Below, piece after piece: positions 28,379 to 36,245 of a stretch of DNA of 64,000 nt (within the stretch, counting starts at the first letter, position 1; each line of letters begins with the position of its first letter). The stretch is taken from contig NZ_CABVGX010000022.1 in assembly GCF_902497625.1 (NCBI RefSeq), positions 1 to 64,000 of the forward strand, in the 5' to 3' direction. A model generated the notes under the pieces. The model saw nothing but the letters and a program-made list of their open reading frames with translations, did not search any database and was not told the DNA's origin. The stretch comes from Pseudomonas fluorescens (GTDB lineage: Bacteria; Pseudomonadota; Gammaproteobacteria; Pseudomonadales; Pseudomonadaceae). The translations under genes were made by a program, and so were the position numbers.

Positions 28379-28566
28379 ATCTTTACCCTTACTTGCGTTT
28401 GAATCAGGCAGATGCGGGAACCGGGACGCTTGTGGCGAAAAAATTCAACGCAGCTGCCGCGTATAAGGTGCCCAGATCCGCATTTCCACGGCTCTCTGGC
28501 AGGCGAAAAAAGGCGCAACTATTCCGATGCAAGGAAGCAACGTCTAATGCCGTAAACGATTACCCT

Positions 28567-28581
28567 ATGCCGAATCGGCAT
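28567..28581. promoter_or_regulatory. Perfect palindrome upstream of gltP
   Basis: ATGCCGA-A-TCGGCAT, 186 bases upstream of the gltP start. Candidate operator. The surrounding gap 28379-29079 (701 bases) holds no gene I can support; it contains this palindrome, an A-rich stretch near 28730-28760, two hairpins and a short coding-like remnant. Confidence 0.4.
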
Positions 28582-28881
28582 GATCATTTTGTTACAAAGT
28601 CGCGTCCATCCTGATTGGAATACGACATTTCGGCAGGCGAGAGTACGGTGAACCGGCCACATGCGGACCATTCGGGCAGTTATAGGAGATGGAAATCAGC
28701 GATATTCGAGTGCTCTTCGACCGGGCCTGAAAAAAAAATTGCTATAGAAAACAGCAAGATTTTCTCGATATACGGTCGTACGAAGGCTTTGGAAAAAGTA
28801 CAAGGGGGGTAATAGCGAGGAGGAGAAGGCATCGGTGCCGAATGGATCGTCGCCTGTATAGCATTTACAACATAAGCCCTT

Positions 28882-28917
28882 CGCAAGTTCGACGGGCACA
28901 GGCCCGGCGAACTTGCG
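28882..28917. repeat. Long hairpin in the gltP-ivy gap
   Basis: CGCAAGTTCG pairs with CGAACTTGCG, with an inner CGGGC/GCCCG stem after one mismatch, a 15-bp hairpin with a 4-base loop. No T run on either side. Could be an RNA structure or processing site; no matching copy was noticed elsewhere in the window. Confidence 0.55.
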
Positions 28918-28923
28918 ACGCAG

Positions 28924-29025
28924 CTATTTCCTGACCCGGCCCTTGCGCAGGCACTCCATGTGCCCGTAGGTCACTCCGCCCTTGAAACAGGCAGAACGTC
29001 CCGACCCCTTGGTCGTGCACCGACC
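28924..29025 (-). pseudogene. Short open stretch, possible remnant of a lost gene
   Basis: A 33-codon minus-strand frame closed by TAG at 28924-28926 and preceded by TAATAA. It has no ATG at its beginning. It reads as a plausible basic Cys-containing segment (ACFKGGVTYGHMECLRKG) rather than the usual antisense pattern. I do not recognise a family. May be a decayed C-terminus or chance. Confidence 0.2.
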
Positions 29026-29042
29026 TTATTAGGTGGCGCATG

Positions 29043-29070
29043 TTGAAAGAAGCCGCGTAGCTTCCTTCAA
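29043..29070. terminator. Hairpin just beyond ivy
   Basis: TTGAAAGAAGC / GCTTCCTTCAA, 11 bp with one mismatch and a 6-base loop, ten bases after the ivy stop. No clear T run on the minus strand; GTTTTG follows on the plus strand. Probably helps end the ivy transcript. Confidence 0.45.
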
Positions 29071-29079
29071 GTTTTGAAA

Positions 29080-29544
29080 TCAGTACCAGTTTGGATCTTT
29101 TTTCAGCTGTTCCATCAGAAGCTTCTGCATACCTTCGTCCGGTTCGCCCAGGAACCGATAGTCGGCATGTCGCGTTGGCGATTTGTCGGCAGGTAACCCT
29201 GCAGGCACTTCCACCAGCATTGCGTAAGCATCTTCTTTGTCGAAACTGAAGGCCACGATCAAGCGTTTGTTCAGGCAAGTGCTTTGAGTTTCGCAAAGCG
29301 GCCCGACCAGATACTTGTCGCCATCCTCTTCAACTGCATTCATTTGCTGAGCGTCGCCGGTCAGGTTCATCACCCATTCCGGAAGGCGCTCTTCCTTTTT
29401 CACCACATCCGTCCATGTTTCGCGGTATTGCGGGTCGGCATTCAACAGCTCGTTGACCCGCGCCTGGCCATCATTGGCCGCCGATGCAATGGCACTGCCG
29501 CCCAGCAACAGGGCGGCTGCCAGCATTTTCAGTGAAACGTTCAT
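29080..29544 (-). CDS. ivy: Inhibitor of vertebrate lysozyme (Ivy) family protein
   Basis: 154 residues with a signal peptide (MNVSLKMLAAALLLGGSAIASA). The mature part has the Ivy layout: VNELLNADPQYRETW, then a Cys loop CETQSTC near 84-90, and KRLIVAFSFDKEDAYAMLVEVP. In E. coli Ivy the loop is CKPHDC, whose His enters the lysozyme active site; here that His is absent. This matches the second Ivy type of P. aeruginosa (PA5481 position). Periplasmic. Starts two bases after the DUF1328 gene stop, in one operon. Confidence 0.85.
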   Translation of the reverse strand: MNVSLKMLAAALLLGGSAIASAANDGQARVNELLNADPQYRETWTDVVKKEERLPEWVMNLTGDAQQMNAVEEDGDKYLVGPLCETQSTCLNKRLIVAFSFDKEDAYAMLVEVPAGLPADKSPTRHADYRFLGEPDEGMQKLLMEQLKKDPNWY

Positions 29545-29546
29545 CT

Positions 29547-29792
<246 letters not shown>

Positions 29793-30080
29793 TTAGAAAA
29801 CCCAACGTTCCTGATGCGGTACGTCATCGACCGTCTGAGCCTGGTCAACGTCCATCATCCGCATCGAAGCGCTGTCGGCAGCAGTCACGTTGGTGGCGCT
29901 GAAGTGGGATTGCATCGGATGTTGCATCGACACTCGTGGCGCTTCCTGTTCCTGGCTCTGCTTCCAGTGCTGGTACTGCTGGACGGCGATCAAGGTGATC
30001 AGCAGCGCCAGGACAGCAAACAGCCCCTGTTGGATATGCAGTGGCGAGATACGCAATTGGGCGGCACGTTGGCGAGTCAT
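29793..30080 (-). CDS. Small single-pass membrane protein of unknown function
   Basis: 95 residues from ATG at 30080, chosen because GGAGGAG lies upstream. Residues 1-16 are basic (MTRQRAAQLRISPLHI), 17-37 form one membrane segment (LFAVLALLITLIAVQQY), and the remainder is polar and Met/His/Gln-rich (VSMQHPMQSHF, SASMRMMD), probably periplasmic. I recognise no domain. Same direction as DUF1328-ivy; position corresponds to the gene between ivy and algB in other pseudomonads. Confidence 0.65.
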   Translation of the reverse strand: MTRQRAAQLRISPLHIQQGLFAVLALLITLIAVQQYQHWKQSQEQEAPRVSMQHPMQSHFSATNVTAADSASMRMMDVDQAQTVDDVPHQERWVF

Positions 30081-30174
30081 CCTGAAGCTCCTCCCACATC
30101 GGGTGAATTTGTTAAAAGGCATCGCTTGGAGTGCCTTGGATGAACAGACCATTGCAGCCTGCATGCCAGTTTTC

Positions 30175-30238
30175 TGCGTCCGATAAAATGTATGCAAATC
30201 AATGGCTTACGCTAATTACCAAAATGTTGTCGGACGCA
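30175..30238. promoter_or_regulatory. Inverted repeat in the algB upstream region
   Basis: TGCGTCCGA (30175-30183) and TCGGACGCA (30230-30238) are exact inverse copies 46 bases apart, within the 437-base gap 30081-30517. The same gap has two GCACGAT copies (30243-30290) and an A-rich CA-like motif AACAACAA near 30379-30386. No further gene is seen in the gap. Confidence 0.45.
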
Positions 30239-30517
30239 TCCTGCACGATGGTTCTTTTGCGGTCGTGCGTAATGCACGATAAATTCGTAGGAGTTTTCGT
30301 TATTTTTGAATTGATGATGCGTAGCGGATGTCAGAAGGGGACGTCAGAGCCAGGCCGCAGGCCGCTTATCCGATAAAAAAACAACAAAATCAGTGGATTA
30401 GCCGTAGTGTGAAGAGAGAGCTATCCCGAGGTGGCCGAAATCGACCAGAATTAACCATGCAACTTGCCCGATTTTTCCGGGACTAACCAAGATCATTCAT
30501 TAAGGAGCGTAGGAAAG

Positions 30518-31864
30518 ATGGAATCAGCCACTGAGAATCAAGGCCGCATTCTGCTGGTGGACGACGAGTCCGCCATCCTGCGTACTTTTCGTTATTGCCT
30601 GGAAGACGAGGGCTACAGCGTTGCTACTGCCAACAGTGCGACCCAGGCTGAGGCGCTGTTGCAACGGCAGGTGTTCGATCTTTGTTTCCTCGATTTGCGT
30701 CTCGGTGAAGACAACGGTCTTGATGTGCTGGCGCAGATGCGCATCCAGGCACCCTGGATGCGGGTGGTCATAGTTACCGCTCACTCGGCGGTCGATACCG
30801 CGGTGGATGCGATTCAGGCTGGTGCTGCTGATTATCTGGTCAAGCCTTGCAGTCCGGACCAGTTGCGCCTGGCGACTGCCAAGCAACTGGAAGTGCGGCA
30901 ACTTTCGGCGCGTCTGGAAGCTCTTGAAGGTGAAATACGCAAACCCAAGGATGGTCTGGATTCCCACAGCCCCGCCATGAAGGTGGTGCTGGAAACGGCG
31001 CGTCAGGTCGCCGGTACGGACGCCAACATTTTGATTCTCGGTGAGTCGGGCACTGGTAAAGGGGAGTTGTCCCAGGCAATTCACGGCTGGAGCAAGCGTG
31101 CGAAAAAGTCCTGTGTAACCATCAACTGCCCGTCCCTGACCACTGAATTGATGGAAAGCGAACTGTTCGGTCACACCCGCGGCGCTTTTACCGGTGCCAG
31201 TGAAAGTACCTTGGGGCGTGTCAACCAGGCGGATGGCGGCACATTGTTTCTTGACGAAATCGGCGACTTTCCCCTCGCGCTGCAGCCAAAGTTGCTGCGT
31301 TTCATCCAGGACAAGGAATATGAGCGCATCGGCGATCCGGTCACCCGGCGGGCTGATGTGCGGATACTCGCTGCTACCAACCTCAATCTGGAAGACATGG
31401 TCCGCGATGGTCGCTTCCGCGAAGATTTACTCTATCGCCTGAACGTCATCACTCTGCACCTGCCGCCGCTGCGCGAGCGGCGCGAAGACATCCTCAATCT
31501 CGCCGACCGTTTCCTGGCCCGCTTCGTGAAAGAGTATGCGCGGCCGGCACGCGGTTTCAGCGAGGAGGCGCGTGAGGCGCTGCTCGGTTATCGCTGGCCC
31601 GGCAATATTCGAGAGCTGCGCAACGTGGTGGAGCGAGCGAGCATCATCTGCCCACAGGAAAAGGTCGAGATCACTCATTTGGGTATGGCCGAGACTCCAG
31701 TCAACAATGCGCCACGCATCGGTGCTGCATTGAGTCTGGATGAGTTGGAAAAGGCCCACATCGGCGCAGTACTGGCTACGGCGGATACTCTCGACCAAGC
31801 CGCTAAAACACTTGGGATTGACGCTTCAACGCTGTATCGCAAACGCAAGCAGTACAACCTGTGA
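30518..31864 (+). CDS. algB: NtrC-type response regulator AlgB
   Basis: 448 residues. Receiver domain 10-125 with phospho-acceptor D59 (FLDLRLGED), sigma-54 AAA+ domain about 147-375 with Walker A GESGTGKGE, GAFTGA-loop intact and Walker B GGTLFLDEIGDF, then a Fis-type helix-turn-helix (LDQAAKTLGIDASTLYRKRK). In P. aeruginosa AlgB activates alginate genes and represses quorum-sensing and virulence traits with its kinase KinB. TAAGGAG lies upstream; start at MESATENQG. Confidence 0.96.
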   Translation: MESATENQGRILLVDDESAILRTFRYCLEDEGYSVATANSATQAEALLQRQVFDLCFLDLRLGEDNGLDVLAQMRIQAPWMRVVIVTAHSAVDTAVDAIQAGAADYLVKPCSPDQLRLATAKQLEVRQLSARLEALEGEIRKPKDGLDSHSPAMKVVLETARQVAGTDANILILGESGTGKGELSQAIHGWSKRAKKSCVTINCPSLTTELMESELFGHTRGAFTGASESTLGRVNQADGGTLFLDEIGDFPLALQPKLLRFIQDKEYERIGDPVTRRADVRILAATNLNLEDMVRDGRFREDLLYRLNVITLHLPPLRERREDILNLADRFLARFVKEYARPARGFSEEAREALLGYRWPGNIRELRNVVERASIICPQEKVEITHLGMAETPVNNAPRIGAALSLDELEKAHIGAVLATADTLDQAAKTLGIDASTLYRKRKQYNL

Positions 31865-31874
31865 GCCTTCTCGG

Positions 31875-33665
31875 ATGAAACTGGCGATGAAGTTGCGAAC
31901 ACGGCTCTTCCTGAGTATTTCAGCACTGATCACCGTAGCGTTGCTGGGCCTGCTGCTTGGCCTCGCCAGCGTGTTGCAGATGAGCGCCACCCAGGAAGCG
32001 CTGATTCGCGACAATTCCATCACCCTCGACCTGGGCCTAAAGTTGCGCCAGGCGCTGGGCGATCAGTTGATCATGATGCTGCGCGACAATCCCGACATGG
32101 CTGCGTTTGACGCATCCCGACAGCAGTACTTTCAGTTGCTTGATCAGGGCATTGCCCATGAACAGGGCCGGAATCGGGGTAACTACGGTTTTGTCCAAGC
32201 CAAAACTGACTACCAAAGTTTTCTCCAGGCGCTGGATTTCTCGCGCGATCCGGCGCATGTACTCAGCGGCAATCAGGACCTCACCGAAAAATTCAACGTC
32301 TTGCGCAACGGCCTGATCATGGAGCACAAGGACGCGCTGGATAACATCAACGACACCCAGCGCCAGGCCCGTGAGCGGGCACTATTGATTGCCGGAACAC
32401 TAGGGCTGGTCGGACTGGCGGTGCTGATTATCGGTTTCATCACCGCCCATGGGATCGCGCGGCGTTTTGGTGCGCCCATCGAGGCGCTGGTCCAGGCGGC
32501 AGACGATATCGGCCAAGGTAATTTTGAGGTGACCCTGCCTGTTTCTTCCGCAGAGGAAATGAATCAGCTGACCCAGCGATTTGGAATCATGGCCGAAGCA
32601 TTACGTCAGCATCAGGCAACCAACATTGATGAATTGCTCGCTGGGCAACAGCGTCTGCAAGCAGTGCTCGACAGCATCGATGATGGTTTATTGATGATTG
32701 ACCGCGAGGGCCGTCTCGAACACCTCAACCCGGTAGCGCAGCGGCAGCTGGGCTGGGACACCGACCGTCTGGGTCAGGGACTCGGTTCGGCACTTGAACG
32801 TCCGGAACTCGACGCGCAGCTGCAGATGGTGCTGCGCGGTGGCACTTTGGAGCGCGCACCGGATGACCTCAGTATCGAAGTAGACGGCGAATCTCGCTTG
32901 CTGACTTACAGCCTGACCCCGGTCAGCCATACACAGGGCCATATCCTCGGCGCCGTGATGGTGTTGCATGACGTCACCGAGCAACGTGCATTCGAGCGGG
33001 TGCGCAGTGAGTTTGTCCTGCGCGCGTCTCATGAACTGCGTACCCCGGTGACGGGCATGCACATGGCATTCGGCCTGTTCCGCGAGCGTGCGCATTTTGC
33101 TGCCGATTCACGGGAAGCCGATCTGCTCGATACCGTCAACGAAGAAATGCAGCGGCTGATGCAGCTGATTAACGATCTGCTGAATTTTTCCCGCTACCAG
33201 AACGGTTTGCAAAAACTCACGCTGGCGCCATGTTCCATCGACGAGTTGCTTGAGCAGGCACGCGTTCGTTTTGCCGATGTCGCCGGCGAGCAGGGCATTG
33301 ATCTGTTAGTGGAAGTGCAGGGGCCTTTGCCTTGGCTTCAGGCTGATCAACCGCAACTGGACCGGGTTCTCGACAACCTGATCGATAACGCGCTTCGCCA
33401 TACTGGCACGGACGGCCAGATTCGCCTTCAGGCCCGACGTCATGGTGAGCGGGTGATCATCAGCGTCGAAGACAATGGCGAGGGCATTGCGTACGGCCAG
33501 CAGGGGCGCATCTTCGAGCCGTTCGTGCAGGTAGGCCGCAAAAAGGGTGGGGCCGGACTTGGTCTGGCACTGTGCAAGGAAATTGTGCAACTGCATGGCG
33601 GGCGAATGGGCGTTTATTCGCGGCCGGGGCAGGGGACGCAGTTCTACATGGCCTTGGCGGTTTGA
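31875..33665 (+). CDS. kinB: Sensor histidine kinase KinB
   Basis: 596 residues. Membrane segments near 11-33 and 170-192 enclose a helical periplasmic sensor; HAMP (about 192-245), PAS (about 255-365), HisKA with phospho-His386 in ASHELRTP, and HATPase with N box DNLIDNALRHTG, G1 DNGEGI and GGAGLGLAL. Cognate kinase/phosphatase of AlgB, 10 bases downstream of it. Start set at MKLAMKLRTRLFLSI. Confidence 0.96.
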   Translation: MKLAMKLRTRLFLSISALITVALLGLLLGLASVLQMSATQEALIRDNSITLDLGLKLRQALGDQLIMMLRDNPDMAAFDASRQQYFQLLDQGIAHEQGRNRGNYGFVQAKTDYQSFLQALDFSRDPAHVLSGNQDLTEKFNVLRNGLIMEHKDALDNINDTQRQARERALLIAGTLGLVGLAVLIIGFITAHGIARRFGAPIEALVQAADDIGQGNFEVTLPVSSAEEMNQLTQRFGIMAEALRQHQATNIDELLAGQQRLQAVLDSIDDGLLMIDREGRLEHLNPVAQRQLGWDTDRLGQGLGSALERPELDAQLQMVLRGGTLERAPDDLSIEVDGESRLLTYSLTPVSHTQGHILGAVMVLHDVTEQRAFERVRSEFVLRASHELRTPVTGMHMAFGLFRERAHFAADSREADLLDTVNEEMQRLMQLINDLLNFSRYQNGLQKLTLAPCSIDELLEQARVRFADVAGEQGIDLLVEVQGPLPWLQADQPQLDRVLDNLIDNALRHTGTDGQIRLQARRHGERVIISVEDNGEGIAYGQQGRIFEPFVQVGRKKGGAGLGLALCKEIVQLHGGRMGVYSRPGQGTQFYMALAV

Positions 33666-33671
33666 GGCCTT

Positions 33672-35285
33672 TTACGCTTCGTCATTAATTCGCCGCCCGG
33701 CCATACGTCGACCCCGGGTAATCAGTTCAATGAATTGCACGGCACTCAAGGCGTGGGCGAATAACCATCCCTGCCCAAATTTAACCCCCTCGCTGCTGAG
33801 AAAAGCGGCTTGCGCCTCATGCTCGATGCCTTCGGCAATCACCTTGAGTTGCAGCGCCTGGGCCATGTGGATGATATGTGGCGCCACGCCGCTACTGGCG
33901 GCGTCGTGCCCCAGTGCATCAATGAAAGCCTTGTCTATTTTCAGACAGTCCACCGGCAATGTCTGCAAGTAAGCGAGGCTGCAGTAACCGGTGCCAAAAT
34001 CATCTATCAGCACCTGATGCCCGACATCGCGTAAAGCCTGCAAATTTTCCCTGGCCACTACCACATCCACCAGGCCTCGCTCGGTAACCTCGAAAGCGAT
34101 CTGCCGCGCGGCAACCCGATGCAGTGTCAACAATCGCGCCATCACTTGGCCGATCCGCGGCACCATGACGTCGCACGCGGCCAGGTTGACCGAAATGTAC
34201 AGTTGAGGATTGGCCCGCAACAAATGTCCCAGCTGTTCCAGCAGGCGCTGCAGAACGAAATCAGTCATCTGACGGATCTGCCCGGTGTTCTCTGCCATCG
34301 GGATGAACAGGTCGGGGCTAGTCAACGTGCCATCTGGTCGGCGCCAGCGCAGCAGGGCTTCGGCGCCAACGCAGTTACGGCTGTCGAGGTCGAAGATCGG
34401 TTGATAGAGCACCTGCAATTCCCCGCGGCGGATTGCGCCTGCCAGCTCGGCATCGAGTGACTGGCGCTGGCGTACAAGCAAGAACACCAGAAAGCCCATT
34501 AAGCCGCCTAACGCCAGGCTCCCAGGCAACAGCCACCACCAGACCGCAGGTACATGAATACCGGTCCGCGGCGTGATCAGCACCAGTTGGTATTCCGGGT
34601 TGTTGGTCGGCATGCGGTATATCAGTCGGCTTTCGGTAACTTGCAGCGCATCACGACTGCTCGGCGGCCACGGTGCAGTGGGTGGCCATCGTTGTGCAGT
34701 GCCCAGCACCGGAATCGCCCGGGAGCCATGGTCGAGCACTACCAGCAAGCTGCTTCCCGGAGACAGGTCGACCATGTCGGTCAGATGCCCCCGAGAGGTT
34801 GCCACGCGAAAGTTGCCGCGCCCGAGCATGAGCGCTGCGCGATTTTCATCGGGTTCCGTGGTGGTATTCAGCCAATAGCTGTAGGTGGGACCCTGAATAT
34901 CCGGTGCGCGAATAAGCGCCAATCCTTCCCGGCGCGGGCGGTTTGAACAGATGCGCGAAGCATCCATGTAGGCGGCTTCATAGACGAAACGGTAATTGAA
35001 GGTGACCTGCTGCAATGTCGCGATCATGTCGTCGTCGCAACCTCGCAGCGGTTGCGCCTCGAGATCATCCAGGCTCTCGCGTAGCTGGCCGAACAATTGC
35101 TCGAGTCTTGCCAGAAAGCGCTCACCCTGGGCGTTCATTTCCTGACTTTCATTCAGCTCCACTTGGCGCATGGCGACGAAAAGACTGAGCGCCATCAGCA
35201 GCGTCGCACTCAAGGCGGCAGCCAGCATCGCCAAAAACCACGGGCGATAGAACCAGCTGCGTAACGTCTCTCGAGCTACAGTCAT
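33672..35285 (-). CDS. Membrane c-di-GMP phosphodiesterase (CSS-motif + EAL)
   Basis: 537 residues. Two membrane segments (about 15-38 and 248-270) flank a periplasmic CSS-type redox domain with Cys in LRGCDDD and ICSNRP; the second motif reads CSN rather than CSS. The EAL domain follows, with GAEALLRW, SVNLAA, FEVTERG, DDFGTGY, LKIDK and AEGIEHE all intact, so it should hydrolyse c-di-GMP, probably under control of periplasmic thiol state (DsbA/DsbB). Convergent with kinB, 6 bases apart. Confidence 0.93.
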   Translation of the reverse strand: MTVARETLRSWFYRPWFLAMLAAALSATLLMALSLFVAMRQVELNESQEMNAQGERFLARLEQLFGQLRESLDDLEAQPLRGCDDDMIATLQQVTFNYRFVYEAAYMDASRICSNRPRREGLALIRAPDIQGPTYSYWLNTTTEPDENRAALMLGRGNFRVATSRGHLTDMVDLSPGSSLLVVLDHGSRAIPVLGTAQRWPPTAPWPPSSRDALQVTESRLIYRMPTNNPEYQLVLITPRTGIHVPAVWWWLLPGSLALGGLMGFLVFLLVRQRQSLDAELAGAIRRGELQVLYQPIFDLDSRNCVGAEALLRWRRPDGTLTSPDLFIPMAENTGQIRQMTDFVLQRLLEQLGHLLRANPQLYISVNLAACDVMVPRIGQVMARLLTLHRVAARQIAFEVTERGLVDVVVARENLQALRDVGHQVLIDDFGTGYCSLAYLQTLPVDCLKIDKAFIDALGHDAASSGVAPHIIHMAQALQLKVIAEGIEHEAQAAFLSSEGVKFGQGWLFAHALSAVQFIELITRGRRMAGRRINDEA

Positions 35286-35360
35286 CTAGGGAATCCGAAG
35301 AATTACCAATGAGTTATAGCTGTTGATTGAGAAAACGCCTTGACCGTCGGGCGGCCGTCA

Positions 35361-36143
35361 TTATTTTGTCTGGTTTAGAACCGCTAACAGCGCGGCTGTC
35401 TGTGCATCCGGCATACCGTCGAATCGCGCAGGTCGAAAGTGCATTTGAAACGCTGAAAGTACATGACGTGTCGCTACATCCAGTTCCCCGGTTTGTGGCG
35501 TCGAATAGCCCAGGCGGGACAGTTGCCCCTGAAACCAGCCGATACTTGGCAGTAGGGTGTTGAACTGTTGTTGCTTTCGTGCCACAGCCTGTTCGTTCGG
35601 CCACACGCCAAGACCTTCGGCGGCCAAACGTTTCCAGGGGAACAGGGGGCCGGGATCGAGTTTGCGCAACGGCGCAATGTCGCTATGGCCGATGATGCTG
35701 CGGGCACTGATGGCGTATCGTTTGCTGATGTCTTTGAGCAGGACGATCAACGATTGAATTTGCGCCTCGCTGTAGGGGTACCAGAGGCGGCTTCCGTCAG
35801 GATTTTCAGTAAAGCCGGGGTTGACGATCTCGATGCCGATCGAGCTGGAGTTCAACCATGTTCGGCCTTGCCACTCGCTTTCACCGGCATGCCAGGCGCG
35901 CACGCCTTCATCCATCAGCCGGTAGATCGTAGCGTCGTTGTCGTCGCCGATCAGGTAATGGCTGCTGACTTCGCCGTGGGTCAACAGTTGCAGTGAGCGT
36001 TCCAGCGAGGCGGAGGTGTAGTGCACCACCACAAACTGGATGCGACTGTCGTAATTGACGGAAGCGTGACTGGTGTCGAATTTCGGGCCACTGCTGCAAC
36101 CGGCCAGCAGAATCAGCGACGTGATGAGAGCAAAAAATTTCAT
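35361..36143 (-). CDS. ampDh2: N-acetylmuramoyl-L-alanine amidase, AmpDh2-type lipoprotein
   Basis: 260 residues. Lipobox LLAGC (Cys about 16) anchors it in the outer membrane. Amidase_2/PGRP domain about 38-175 with zinc ligands in VVVHYTS and GHSDIAPLRKLDPG, then a C-terminal peptidoglycan-binding domain (LGYSTPQTGELDVATRHVLSAFQMHF). Cleaves the MurNAc-L-Ala bond for wall turnover and recycling. An ATG five codons upstream is possible. Same place as PA5485 next to kinB. Confidence 0.92.
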   Translation of the reverse strand: MKFFALITSLILLAGCSSGPKFDTSHASVNYDSRIQFVVVHYTSASLERSLQLLTHGEVSSHYLIGDDNDATIYRLMDEGVRAWHAGESEWQGRTWLNSSSIGIEIVNPGFTENPDGSRLWYPYSEAQIQSLIVLLKDISKRYAISARSIIGHSDIAPLRKLDPGPLFPWKRLAAEGLGVWPNEQAVARKQQQFNTLLPSIGWFQGQLSRLGYSTPQTGELDVATRHVLSAFQMHFRPARFDGMPDAQTAALLAVLNQTK

Positions 36144-36245
36144 GGCAGAAGGCAACACGTAAATGACATTAATGCAACAGTGTAACGTACCGCCTTGCCT
36201 GAGGATGGACGGCGCTTCAATTTAAATGAAACGGAACATTTTCTC

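Noticed and set aside
26930..28402. 490-codon plus-strand frame over gltP
   Set aside because: Exact antisense of gltP with His/Asp/Gln-rich composition; gltP has intact family motifs.
28615..28812. 65-codon plus-strand frame in the gltP-ivy gap
   Set aside because: No ribosome site, no family resemblance, low-complexity C-terminal part; could be chance.
30379..30386. AACAACAA near algB as evidence for a CrcZ-like RNA gene
   Set aside because: Only one motif; CrcZ/CrcY RNAs carry several and sit in other loci. Kept only as a possible mRNA site.
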